Shown here one piece after another: positions 45,773 to 56,384 of a stretch of 64,000 nt of DNA (its first letter is position 1; the number at the start of each line of letters is the position of its first letter). The notes under the pieces are model-generated. The model saw nothing but the letters and a program-made list of their open reading frames with translations, made no database searches and was not told the origin of the DNA. The position numbers were made by a program, and so were the translations under genes. Origin of the DNA: Cladocopium goreaui (lineage: Eukaryota; Sar; Dinophyceae; Suessiales; Symbiodiniaceae); contig CAMXCT020001868.1 in assembly GCA_947184155.2 (NCBI GenBank), positions 388,411 to 452,410 of the forward strand, given 5' to 3'.

Positions 45773-45879
45773 TACCCTCTGGTTTATTTAACACAGCCAT
45801 GGAAAATTGCCCATTTATAGATGGTTTACCTATTAAACAATGGGGATTTTCCATGGCTATGTTAAATAACCAGAGGCTA
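45773..45879. mobile_element. Hairpin MITE, TACCCTCTGG family (subtype with TTTAACACAGCCATGG)
   Basis: TACCCTCTGGTTTATTTAAC to TTAAATAACCAGAGGCTA, 107 bp. It is the closest relative of the interrupted copy at 46808-47118. Confidence 0.75.
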
Positions 45880-46005
45880 TTTCTGATGGTAAATCAACAT
45901 CTTGGCGCTTTGCCAATGGTTTATTCGGGGATCCCTTGCCTGGTGGCGCCCTTGACAGACGTCGCGCATCGCATTGCGGTAGGATCCGGTGCATCATCCT
46001 CAAGG

Positions 46006-46195
46006 AGTTGACCTCAAGAAAACGTTCAAGCGTCTTTTCGAGGAACCGAAGGGATTTTTGGAAAGTTTTTCACCGCGGATGTTGGTTGACACAGCGGGCG
46101 AAGACCAAGATGTTTTGAAACGAAGAACCGAATATGTGGTCGTCCAGCGAACTTGCGGATCAGAAGTATTTTATACATTTCCACGGCAAGTTTGA
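46006..46195 (+). CDS. Possible exon (LFEEPKGFLESFSPR...)
   Basis: The frame reads VDLKKTFKRLFEEPKGFLES, then FSPRMLVDTAGEDQDVLKRR and TEYVVVQRTCGSEVFYTF to a TGA at 46193-46195. It is a charged, soluble-looking reading that could join 46590-46654. No family is recognised. Confidence 0.35.
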
Positions 46196-46589
46196 GTAAT
46201 TTATATATATACAATTATATAATGATATGATGAGTATGCCTCGAAGTAATATCGCCACCCAAGAATTTGGATGGTTTCAGAAGTTTCAAATCCGATAAAC
46301 CACCAGCCATTTGCAGGTCCAACAGGTACACCAATTTTGACACATATGGATTCCCTCTAAATTGGACTGGCCATCGAGCGATTCTTGAGCATGTCAGGGG
46401 TCGCGATAGAGACGTCTTGAGACCTCAAAACCTGAGATTTTTTGGCAATTTCTGGCCATTTTACCATCCCAATTTACCATCCCATTATTCAACATTCACC
46501 ATCCCATTTTGTTTCCAATCCAAGTTGGATCACAATTTTCTTCAGCCGCGCCAGCCGCTCCGGTGCAACATTAAACATATTTTATTTTC

Positions 46590-46654
46590 GCCAGCCGCTC
46601 CAGGAGCTTGATCGTGACGATAAGATGAGAGAATGCGCCTTGGCAGCGATCTGA
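46590..46654 (+). CDS. Possible terminal exon (PLQELDRDDKMREC...)
   Basis: After TTTTCGCCAG the frame reads PLQELDRDDKMRECALAAI to a TGA at 46652-46654. The CGCCAGCCGCTCC motif also occurs 37 bp upstream, which could give a competing acceptor. Confidence 0.3.
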
Positions 46655-46807
46655 GTGACGCCCTGGAAGTATTTCTGGTCGAATTTCTGGGCCTATCGAA
46701 TGGCGACAAAACAATCGGTAAGGATGACACCCAAAAAATGTCAATTAAGGATGACACCCCCAATGTCAATGGAGTTCCATAGTCAAAACAGCTAGTCATG
46801 TATAGTT

Positions 46808-47118
46808 ACCCTCTGGTTATTTAACACAGCCATTAAAAAACAAGACAATCCGCGAACCCGAATGCCCCCGCCCACCCCACCCCCTCCCACCCTTCTTCCC
46901 GCCCCCGGACCCCCTTCGGCACCGTTCCCCAGCGGCCCTGCCATAGAGTCCTCGCGCGAACGTGGGCCGAAACAGCGGGTGAACACACCCCCGGCCCTCA
47001 GACCCCCACAGTTAAACGGGAACCCTTCGCTCCGCATTCGGGAAAAATGGCCCATCTATAGATGGTTTACCTATAAAAAATGATGATTTTCTATAGCTAT
47101 GTTAAATAACCAGATGGT
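46808..47118. mobile_element. Hairpin MITE, TACCCTCTGG family, interrupted
   Basis: The left part TACCCTCTGGTTATTTAAC...CAGCCAT (46808-46833) and the right part GGAAAAATGGCCCATC...AACCAGATGGTA (about 47041-47118) match the uninterrupted copy at 45773-45879 and are split by about 200 bp of GC-rich DNA. Confidence 0.75.
46838..47042. mobile_element. GC-rich insertion nested in a MITE
   Basis: A C-rich segment (CCCGCCCACC..., GGCCCTCAGACCC) differs sharply from its AT-rich host element. It carries 9-bp inverted repeats CCCGAATGC (46857-46865) and GCATTCGGG (47034-47042). The left boundary is unclear because 20 bases lie between the MITE sequence and the left repeat. Confidence 0.5.
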
Positions 47119-47242
47119 ATGTTTACTTTAGGTACTCAGGAGTGAACTCAGTGAAGCCTCAGAAGGATGGACCAAGATCTCAGTTGGAGACTACCCCAAA
47201 ATGGTATCCTAAAAGGTAATCTAATCTTGCAACTCAGAATAG

Positions 47243-47354
47243 TACCCTCTGGTAAACTAACAGTTTGCTATTGAAAATGGCCATAGAAATAGGTTTTACC
47301 CATCAAAAATGGTGGATCTTTCCAGTTCGCTATGTAAACGTTTACCAGAGGGTA
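47243..47354. mobile_element. Hairpin MITE, TACCCTCTGG family
   Basis: TACCCTCTGGTAAACTAAC to AAACGTTTACCAGAGGGTA, 112 bp, same subtype as 24002-24124. Confidence 0.78.
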
Positions 47355-47554
47355 TCCTATCTCCCAAATATGAAATCCCCAACTATTGGATCCGTTCATG
47401 TTGGAATGGATGGAATTGGATGATTTGAAAAACCAGCCAGTAGCTTTGGGAATGTCAATCCCATGGGCGTAAAAAATTCCCAATTTCATGGCCATAAAAA
47501 GGTGGCATCACCCATTCCAAAGGCAAAGATATGACAATGTCATTTTTGCCAGCA

Positions 47555-47795
47555 GATATATATATATATATGGTATGCCACTATGTAGAATAGAATTGAA
47601 GAGACACACACACACATATATATATATAAATAAATAAATATATTAGATATAGATATAAATATACATGTACATAAATAAAGAAATATATATATATATATAT
47701 CTTAAGTATATATATATATATTAAGTATATATATATATTAAGTATATATATATATATATATTAAGTATATATATATAGTATATATATATATGCCA
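47555..47795. repeat. AT microsatellite with TTAAGTATATA units
   Basis: Several TATATATTAAG units (47700-47775) lie within longer AT runs. Confidence 0.9.
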
Positions 47796-48233
47796 CGCTC
47801 CCCCCCACCGATACCCCCTCCAGATAAATTCAATCTATGCTTTTACATTGTTTGGACACATGGATTCAAAAAGTTTTCTGATAGCCTTGAATCTTGAATC
47901 TTGAACCTGTTTGTTTGACATTATCCTAAGGTTACATGATGGAGATCTAACTTGTTTATCGTTATTGGAGGGAGGGTACCGTACATATATATATATATCT
48001 GTGTGTGTAATGTCTGTGAGTGCGTTGTTTCCCTTTCAAAGAACTATTACAACAATAAACCAGCAAAATAGTATGAACACATTGCAAATACCAACAGATT
48101 CACATATTAGGGCTGGTATTCCAGGGGGGTTACCATATGTATATATATATACACATACATATACAGATCCATTGTGTTTTTGGCCACGGCTTTACGGGGC
48201 CGGGGCAGCCCTTTCCGTTCTCCCGTTCTGCAG

Positions 48234-48292
48234 ATTCCCGCGCCTGGCTCAATGATGCCAAGGTCGGGTGTCACGAGGTCATGGTGACTTAA
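48234..48292 (+). CDS. Possible terminal exon (SRAWLNDAKVGCHEV)
   Basis: After TTCTGCAG the frame reads (G/D)SRAWLNDAKVGCHEVMVT to TAA at 48290-48292. The reading overlaps the left end of a hairpin element (48281-48384), so the last residues would come from the repeat. Confidence 0.22.
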
Positions 48293-48384
48293 GGAACATG
48301 GGGGTGCCCCAATAGCTGGAGGGTTTATAAAGGAAAATCCAAAACCAAAATGGATGGTAACTGGGGGTACCACCATGACTTAGG
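48281..48384. mobile_element. Hairpin MITE, AAGTCATGGGGGTACCCC family
   Basis: Reverse-oriented relative of 32809-32900: ATGGTGACTTAAGGAAC..., internal GGAAAATCCAAAACCAAAATG, right end GGGGGTACCACCATGACTTA. Confidence 0.6.
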
Positions 48385-48469
48385 AAACCTCCAAAAAATG
48401 TATATATATATATATACATAATTGTGTATGTTTTTTTTGGTGATGTTTTATGGGATCTACAAAACCAAC

Positions 48470-48914
48470 GATACTGTCTATCTGTCTATCTACCTATCTA
48501 TCCGTCCACCTATCTATCCTATCCTATCTATCCTATCTATCCTATCTATTTTCTTCTCTATCTTCCCTATCTTCTCTATCTTATCTACCCTATCAATATT
48601 GTCAATCTTATCAATCGGTTCTATCTTATCAGTCTTATCTATTTTGTCTGTCTTGTCTATCTTTTCTATATTAATTAACTATCTAATCCATCTCATAAAT
48701 CTTATCGATCTTTAAGTCGTATCGATCCAATTGATTTAACGTATCTAATCTATCTAGTCAATCTCATCAATCTCATCTATCTCGTCTATCTAATCCATCG
48801 AATCTATATAATCCATCTAATCAGCCTATCTACCTATCTACCTATCTACCTATCTACCTATCTACCTATCTACCTATCTACCAATCTACCTGCCTACCTA
48901 CCTACCTACCTTCC

Positions 48915-48953
<39 letters not shown>

Positions 48954-49268
48954 GTCTGTCTATGTCTGTCTATATCTGTCTATATCTGTCTATATCTGTC
49001 TATATCTGTCTATATCTGTCTATATCTGTCTATATCTGTCTATATCTGTCTATATCTGTCTATATCTGTCTATATCTGTCTATTTGTCTATCTGTCTATC
49101 TGTTTATCTGTGTTTCTGTGTTTCTGTGTTTCCGTGTTTCTGTGTTTCTGTGTTTCTGTGTTTCTGTGTTTCTGTCTCTCTCTATCTATCTACCTACCTA
49201 CCTACCCATCCATCCATCCATCTATCCATCTATCTATCTATCTATCTATCTATCTCTCTCTCTCTCAA
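48470..49268 (+). repeat. CTAT / TCTG / TATATCTGTC tandem repeats
   Basis: A succession of CTAT-derived repeats (48475-48830), CTACCTAT (48830-48895), TCTG (48912-48955), a 10-bp TATATCTGTC block (48961-49080), a TTTCTGTG block (49110-49170) and CTAT/CCAT again. All ORFs over it are artefacts. Confidence 0.95.
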
Positions 49269-49401
49269 CCAGAAATAATCGAGGTATTAACCAGCAATCA
49301 CGGGGGTAGATGGGTACCGTATATCAACCATGATGGGCCATGATGGGTTAAGTCTTGATTTTCCAATATTTTCCATAGTTATGTTAGTTTACCAAAGGGG
49401 A

Positions 49402-50040
49402 TTCCACATGAAAACCCTTCGGGGATGGTAGTTGAGTGAGCCTTGGGCAGTAATTGGATTATCCCGACCAAGCTATGACGGATGGGGAACCAGTGGTAGC
49501 CAAGCCCAACAGCCTCCCCCCTTGGAAGTTCTACTTGATTTTACTATATTGTCTTATGCTGGTAGTTGTTTTAGTACATTGTACTCCTGAATGTATTGCG
49601 CAGTGTGATTGCACTAGACGAGATTCTAGCAAAATTTTAGGTCTTATCAAGTGTGTCAGTCGTATTCGATCGGATCATGTTCTTTACTTCTCTATCATAC
49701 TGCTTCTTCTTTGTCTGCAGTTGACCCAGTTGACCAGGCCATGTGTGTCGTAATATTCTTCCATATTCCCTGATTCAGTTAAACCAAATATGCTAAGGAG
49801 GCCTCCTGCGAGCCCAAAGTGAATTACAATATAAGCCAGCCCCAAGCAACCGGAATTTAGCGAGAGTGCAGCTAGTTCTAGCCCCATTTTCGACTGGTAG
49901 GGGCCCTTACTGAAAGTAGATACATTTGGATGAATGACCACATCCTCACAAATGGCATGGTTTGACCCCGAATTGACCAAGTGCCAAGTGCCAAATTACT
50001 GAAGCTTCATCCATATCCATCCCATCCCATCCCTGCGCAG
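49402..50040. other. Uncertain stretch
   Basis: An open frame from the ATG at 49475 to 49753 contains two hydrophobic stretches and several Cys, but has AT-rich composition and no context. I do not call it a gene. Confidence 0.3.
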
Positions 50041-50091
50041 AAAACGGGCGCCAGAGCCACAGAGGAGCCCCGGAACTTCGGTGGCTGGGAG
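50041..50091 (+). CDS. Possible exon (KTGARATEEPRNFGGWE)
   Basis: A 51-nt in-frame block lies between CCCTGCGCAG and a GGAG/GTGAAC donor and reads KTGARATEEPRNFGGWE. Both splice signals look good, but the exon is very short. Confidence 0.35.
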
Positions 50092-52574
50092 GTGAACTGT
50101 TTGGGAATTCATAAGGACTTGACAGCGACTTCGCAACGATGGTTGGTAGAAGGAATCGGCTGACCCAAAGCCGGTGTTACTTCGAATTTCTGAAATACTG
50201 CGGAATACTAAATATAAAGGTTTGCTTGATGATTTTGACTGGAACCACCCCAAATCCCCCTGGTTTACCATCAACTTTACCAACGGGACAAAGGTAATTT
50301 GAGGACAGACAACAATTTTTGGACAAACCGTACCGTATTTGTTTTTTTGGCCCTTTGTTGAAATGCAAGCAAATAATGAGGCAAGCCAAATGATAAAACT
50401 ATCCCTACTATTCCCTACTTATTTTGTTTGGGTATAAACCTATTCTTAGTTGGGGTTTGCCACACTACATTTTTTTTTGGCAACTCCCACGAAGACGGAA
50501 AAAGTAAAAATCCAAGTAAAACAGGGATACATTAATTTTTGACTAATTATTCATTGGATAAGTAGATTTATTGTTTACTGGATACAGTAGGTATAAACTT
50601 TGCTATGAAAATGCCATAATTAGGTAAGATTATTATTTTTTGGTATAATTATACCATAATTTTACCATAGTTGGTTATACCATTCTTTTTTTGGGGTTCT
50701 CACAATTTGCCCGAGCTAAAACCGGCAAAAACCGCGGTTTTTCGGTCAGGACCTTCACGGCAAATTCGAGGAGAATTTTCAAGTTTCGGAACCCGGGGGA
50801 AAGGGGAATCCAACGAGGACCCCTTGGGTAGTGAAAGCGTTGCTTCCTGGAAACCATCGCTCGATCACTTCAAGTTCGACATTCTTGAACGCATGTAGCA
50901 CATTTTGTAGATGGTACATTTTTTGGCATGGATTTGTCGCAAAACTATGGGTCTCCAAAATTCCCCCAACAGCCGAGTGTTATTTTAGAAAAAAATGAAG
51001 CTTGCGACCAACATCAGATCCTGAAATCTCCAGAACATTCCCCAGCAGGCAAAGGTCAGTGGACGAAATAGGTAAAAACTGATGGTGCCTCCCCAGCCGA
51101 TTCTTTTTTTTTGCGGAAGCTCACCAGGTGAATCATCACCACTTGGGTTCTGAACAGTGGCGAATCAGAAACCAACAGTCATATTCCATGAGGTGAATTT
51201 TGGTGAACTTTATTGTGCACTGTCTCCTTTCACGGCGCTTTCACGATAACCGATGACCTTGGCTGGAGGTTCCAAAAAGAGGACAAGTCTACGCTGACAT
51301 GGTGTAAAAAAGCAACAGTTCTGGTTGGTGGTTTCAAACTTTGTTTGATTTTCCCTTTGAGGATGATCCCTTTGGAAGAAAAGTCATAGTTTTTCGCTCT
51401 TCAAACCACCAAGTAGACTTAGCAGGCACGCTGATATGGTGAACAACACCATTTAGCAGGCATACTGATATGGTGTAAAAGCACCATACTGATATGGAAC
51501 AACTACAAGACCAATTGTCGCAGTGAGGTATGAGATCGGATCGGATAGTGGGGTCTTCCCGAAATCGAATTGGCCTTGTCAGTTTTCGTCACTTTACTTC
51601 AACTTTAAAAGGCTGGAGTCGGCTGGAGCTTCAGTTGCCGAGTCATGAGATATGTGGCACACAGGTTTCCATTTTTTCTAGTTCCAAAATCTAGTCTTTC
51701 GACCCAGAAGTAGAACTTGGCATTGAAACAACAACAGACCCTATTGTTGGGTAGGTTAGCTGTGTTTCTGCCAAAAGGGGAGACTATTCAATACTAAATG
51801 TACTATGTTCTTTGTGACATGGCTGGCATGGCGTCCAAGATTGGTTCTGGGGTGTCCAGAGAGGTGGTGCTTAGCCCAACAACACGTGGGAAGATAACCA
51901 ACATTTTTGGAAAGAACATCTCAGGGTCAACGAAGGGACCACTGGCACAGGGTTCATGTTCAAGTGAGTCGTTTTTTTAAATGGTGCGGCTCAATCGTGA
52001 CCCCATTCTGGCTCGCCATAATTATCTTGGTTTCTCTTGGAAACTCCATGAAGATCTCCCCATTTTTCCAATTTTTTTGAATCTTTTCACCTTACGTGTC
52101 TAACTGGCTCAGTCGAACGTAGCTTGGGGGTGCCCGGGGCCCCCCTTGGTGGGCTTTGACCTTGAGGTGCCGTCGGGAATTTGGAATCCAGCAGTTTAGA
52201 ACATCAATTTAATGTTCCAGAAATTGCTGTTTTAGATTGTTTTAGGATATACCGTAACATTTTTGGAAAACATCATTTTGGGATATCAAATCAGAAACGT
52301 GCTCGCATTGTGCAACTGCGATCCATGTTGTTCCTCTGATCTGGTGAGCCCCAAAAGATCAGCAACGGGTCCACAATTTCCAAGATGGATCCTGGTACCG
52401 AATGTTAATGTCAAGGTTACTTCAGGTTGCCGCATTGGGCGGCGAGCACTTCAGGTGTGCAATTTCTCCGCTAATCATCCACAGAAGACTGGGAACGGAA
52501 GCCTGCTTTCGCCCCAAAACAAAAGTCGGATTCAGCAACAACCTCAGGTTTCTTGGCTCTTCCAACTAGGTACA
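50092..52574. other. Mostly non-coding stretch
   Basis: A weak exon-like reading ending DPLGSESVASWKPSLDHF occurs near 50800-50898. A diverged CTGGTTGGTGG hairpin lies at 51320-51409. The rest shows nothing recognisable. Confidence 0.3.
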
Positions 52575-53631
52575 ATGGATGCAATTTCTTCCCGAAATTC
52601 CAACATCGGCGTTGTGGCCGTTCGCGGCAGGTCAGGCTTCGCCATGACGTGGAAACTGATGGCGCTGGTTTCCATCGCTGCTGCCATGCACGGACGGATC
52701 CAATGCCCAGGAGCCCACGGTGATAGCGGTGAATCCACTGCTGTGGCAAAGTGTGGGTAATTCATGATTCATGATGTTTATATGATATTTATATGGGGAT
52801 GGGTCAAAACCCTGGTACCCCTGTAGTTCACATCAAAATAGCTGGGATTTATGGATGTGAATAACCCCCTAAAAATGGTATGTATAGGTATTGATCCATA
52901 GCCATATATATTTATCGTATGGATGAAATATGATGAAGATCTATCTGTGCCTGTCAGATGTCTGTGTTTTTGGTTTGATGATCATTGATGGTTCTTTTAA
53001 CTTCAAAGATGTACAGCTCCAGGTCCATAGAGGATACGAGTACGCGACAGATGACTATTGCAGTGGTAAGGTTTTGAACGCCCCCTTGTCAGGCCTTGTT
53101 TGGAACTCGGGACGGATCTGATTGATCCTGATTCTGTGGATTTGGAGGCCAAGTTGCATCTCTGCAACTACGTTCAGGTCACCTAACTTCTCATTCCTAG
53201 GAATGTCCATTCCCGACACAGGAACCAAAAACAAATCCCGCGCGGATTGCCAGCCTGGCCATTGCCTTTGGCGCTGGAAACTCGCTGCAGGAACTGGAGG
53301 AACTTGCCATTGTAACTGCAAGATGGCTCAACAGAGCCTTGGCATGAGATACTTCAAACTGAACCATGTTTCAAGCTTGGGAGACACTATTCCCACTGGA
53401 AGATTCACAATATTGACAATATCCAAAAAACGAGGAACATCTTTTTGCTCTGACGGAATGCCAGGTTGTGTCTGTTTTCATAGGCATTTCATCAAATCCT
53501 TTGTCCTGCAAGTATTTGGAGATGGATGGCATCTTCCAAGAATCATAAGCTGTAGCCTGCCAATCTGCATTTGCCCAACTATTTTTTTGCACATCGGGTT
53601 CATACATCACCTACAACCTGAGGAGTTTTGA
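52575..53631 (+). CDS. Cys-rich, probably secreted protein, three exons
   Basis: Exon 1 (52575-52719) starts MDAISSRNSNIGVV and contains an internal Met (52644) followed by a good signal peptide, MTWKLMALVSIAAAMHGRIQ. It ends CCCACG/GTGATA with one base over. Exon 2 (53009-53065) follows CTTCAAAG, reads (D)VQLQVHRGYEYATDDYCS and ends AGTG/GTAAGG with one base over. Exon 3 begins after TTCCTAG at 53201 with GA, completing Gly, then MSIPDTGTKNKSRADCQPGH and CLWRW...CHCNC. The three phases agree. The frame stays open to 53631, but only the first part of exon 3 (to about 53325) looks coding, so another donor is likely. No family is recognised. The start at 52644 would give the more typical secretory N-terminus. 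Confidence 0.45.
52799..52900. mobile_element. MITE-like element, TGGGTCAA family, copy 3 (inverted)
   Basis: Reverse complement of the 11131 and 11805 copies: ATGGGTCAAAACCCTGGTAC to GGTATTGATCCATA. It lies inside the first intron of the 52575 gene. Confidence 0.65.
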
Positions 53632-53754
53632 AGAATTTCCTTTGGATATTAGATCCGAACTATCCTTTCAACTTCAAGAAATCTCAAGTTTAAAAAAACG
53701 CATCTTTTTTTTTGGTTCATTTTTCCGAATCAATCCCCCAATTCTCAAAATCAG

Positions 53755-53963
53755 CTTCTCCCCAAGGATGCCCATGGCGCCAATGACCCCCATGACCCCG
53801 GGCCTTCCACCGCCGCCCCCGGCCGCCCCGGTGGTGCCGCCGCTGCCGCCGCCCGCCGCGCCCCTGGTGGCGCTGCCGCCGCCGCCGGAGGCGCTGCCGG
53901 CGCAGCCGCTGGTGCAACTGCCACCGTTGCCGGAGATCTCACACCTGGGGCCGGAGGAGATTG
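53755..53963 (+). CDS. Possible proline-rich exon
   Basis: After CTCAAAATCAG the frame reads FSPRMPMAPMTPMTPGLPPP and then PP/AP-rich sequence to LPEISHLGPEEIG, with a donor at ATTG/GTGATG (53964). It is strongly GC-rich with alternating Pro/Ala/Leu/Val. It could be a low-complexity linker exon. The minus frame is also open, so strand is inferred from the splice signals. Confidence 0.4.
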
Positions 53964-54604
53964 GTGATGGGGGTTGATATCCACAATCGTTGGGGATTTT
54001 AATGGTTACAATGGTTATATATAGTTAGTGGATGTTCGTGGATATGGATATTGATGGATATTATTACATATTAATAGACTAATCCCATCCCCATTCATAT
54101 TCAACACCCCCCCATGGTCCCAAATAAGTGGTTTCAGCATCCCCTACTAAACCATGGTTTCTGGTTTTTTTGGGCATTTTGAATCATTTTGTCCATGGCT
54201 AAAAATCCCGCTGGTTTATAGATCTGGATGAGTAATGACGCCCTCACGGTACTGGAATGATGGGATCGGACTCGGAGAAATCATTCCCAAAGCGTCTTAT
54301 TTCAGCTATTTTAAATGAGTGAATTACACTGAATTACTATATAATTCAGCCAGATAGATGGATAGCTAAGGATTTGTTTTGGCATTTTTTCATGGTTACA
54401 CCATGAAATCTCCATTGTTCAATCCAAATTGCATGAAGTTTTTATAGTCACCCCAAAAAAGATAGAAAAGGCCAATACGATTCTAAAGTAGCATGGTCAA
54501 TTTATGTAGCCACAGTTTCTATCTATTTTGGAGGGCTACTATAGAAAAGACCGGGAACGGTGATTGATAATCGGTGTCTTAACCAGCAATGCCCTTCGGC
54601 AATC

Positions 54605-54690
54605 TGGTGCGAGGACATCCCGAAACTTACCACGCCTCCACCACCGCCATCCCCCATGTCTGAAGATGACGTCAAAAAGGCTGGTGATTG
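54605..54690 (+). CDS. Possible exon (CEDIPKLTTPPPPPS)
   Basis: The reading is IWCEDIPKLTTPPPPPSPMS and EDDVKKAGD, then TGA (54689-54691). The same frame continues after the TGA with GSTSKSETQGDVDDADSW, also coding-like. A donor at AAGGCTG/GTGATT just before the TGA would avoid it. Confidence 0.3.
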
Positions 54691-55169
54691 AGGATCCACT
54701 TCCAAATCGGAAACACAAGGTGATGTGGATGATGCGGACTCGTGGACCTTCCAAGAAATCTGGGTCCAAATTTGGTACCTTCTCAGCATGTGTTTTTTGA
54801 ACATGTATGTGATATGAGCATTTTATGTAAATTTTCGATGGGTTGGGCCCGGAGTTTGGAATCTTGGAACAGATTTGATTGAGAACCTGAGCTGAGGACA
54901 ATGTCCAATAGCTGAACCATTCAACAGTTTGTATCCCCCAAAGACAATGTCATTCTTTTGGGCCTATTGTTCGAAATTTTTGTACCCCATGGGAGCATGG
55001 TCCTTCTTCCGCTGTCGACAACACCTGTGAAGCGCGACAAAAATCAAGCCTCAAGCGTATTATGTTTTCCATGTCAGTTGTTGTTGATTGTAACAGTGAT
55101 AGACAGTCATAATCCCTTATGTAGATGAGATTTCTGTATATTTCCTGAATCCGATTTCCAGCTTTCCAA

Positions 55170-55352
55170 CTTGTCCATGATTTTCCATGATTTTTCCAAC
55201 TTTTTCCATATTTTTCCAACTTTTTCCATATTTTGCCTAACTTTTTCCATATTTTGCACAACTTTTTCCATATTTTGCACAACTTTTTCCATATTTTCCC
55301 AACTTTTTCCATATTTTCCCAACTTTTTCCATATTTTCCCAACTTTTTCCAT
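55170..55352 (+). repeat. 20-21-bp minisatellite (AACTTTTTCCATATTTTCCC)
   Basis: About eight copies with TTTTGCAC and TTTTCCC variants. It directly precedes an exon-like island at 55371. Confidence 0.93.
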
Positions 55353-55370
55353 AAATAGATGATTGAGGGG

Positions 55371-55480
55371 GTTGTCCCTCAAAGTGTCCGCGCGGCACGG
55401 GACCGGTCTGCTGAAGGCGATGTTGAAGTGGTTGAGCCCTGGAGAACTGGATCAGAGGCGGCGGTGGCTCGTTGTGAAAG
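55371..55480 (+). CDS. Possible exon (RSAEGDVEVVEPWRT)
   Basis: The frame VVPQSVRAARDRSAEGDVEV, VEPWRTGSEAAVARCER ends at GAAAG/GTAACC, a good donor. It is GC-rich in an AT-rich setting. The acceptor is not obvious. The family is unknown. Confidence 0.35.
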
Positions 55481-55573
55481 GTAACCCATGATATGAACGA
55501 AACTGGAGTTACCTTCATGTGGATATGTTATATATAAATGTTATATATACATATGTTATATAAGCTATATATA

Positions 55574-55605
<32 letters not shown>

Positions 55606-56100
55606 TCGATCTACCCCCCGCCCAGTAACAGCAGATAAATTATTTTCCTTTAACCTACCCTTTCAAAACGAGCACAAGGAAATTGCTCCAAAAATCTCGG
55701 CTAGGAGGTGCCCAAAAAAAAACGTCAAGCTGCCCTCCAAACCTCTGATACAGAATTCAGAATTCAAGACAGGGGCTTCACTTTCAAGATCTTTCAAGCA
55801 TATCAGTTGCATTCCAACATTGAGAAAAGAAGAGCGCAGACTACAGACAATACATTCATGTGTTACCCTGAGAAGGTGCGAGCAAGGCGTCTGCATCGAA
55901 GCAAGGACTAGAACATATTGTGAAAGGATTTGGCCGCTTGATGCAACTGGCACAATGCACCGTAATGTGCTCAACCATGGAGTCAGATTGGCCATGTGGG
56001 AAAATGGAAATGTTATATACTTGGCATCCATCCTAAACTTTAAATTCTAAACCCCGAGCCCATTCGAACCCTAAATCGCAAAACTTCATTGACGCGTAAG
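55481..56100. other. Uncertain stretch
   Basis: An AT tract lies at 55527-55600. From 55616 to 56045 both strands have long open frames of ordinary composition, which may be a decayed coding fragment. Neither gives a recognisable motif. Confidence 0.3.
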
Positions 56101-56300
56101 TACCAACCGCCAAAACCAGCACAAGCTAGACACAAAAAGAGCACAAAAAAACACAAAAAAAAAATTAAAAAACACAGAAAAAAGCACAAAAACACACCAA
56201 AAAAAGCACAAAAAAAACACCAAAAAAAGCACAAAAAAAGCACAAAAAAAAACACAAAAAAAGCACAAAAAAAGCACAAGGAGACTGCAAAAATAATTGC
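56100..56300 (+). repeat. A-rich minisatellite (GCACAAAAAAAC)
   Basis: About 15 units of CACAAAAAAAGCA with variable A-run length lead into the 22-bp satellite. Confidence 0.85.
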
Positions 56301-56384
56301 GAAAAAAATGAAAAAAACTAGCCCGGGCAAGGAAAGGTCCAAAGGGACGACAAAACGAGCACCAGAGGGACCACAAGAAAAGCA

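Noticed and set aside
48422-49343. Ser/Leu/Tyr-repeat ORFs
   Set aside because: CTAT/TCTG/TATATCTGTC tandem repeats without stops.
49475-49753. Open frame with two hydrophobic segments
   Set aside because: AT-rich, the minus strand is equally open nearby, and no splice or family support is visible.
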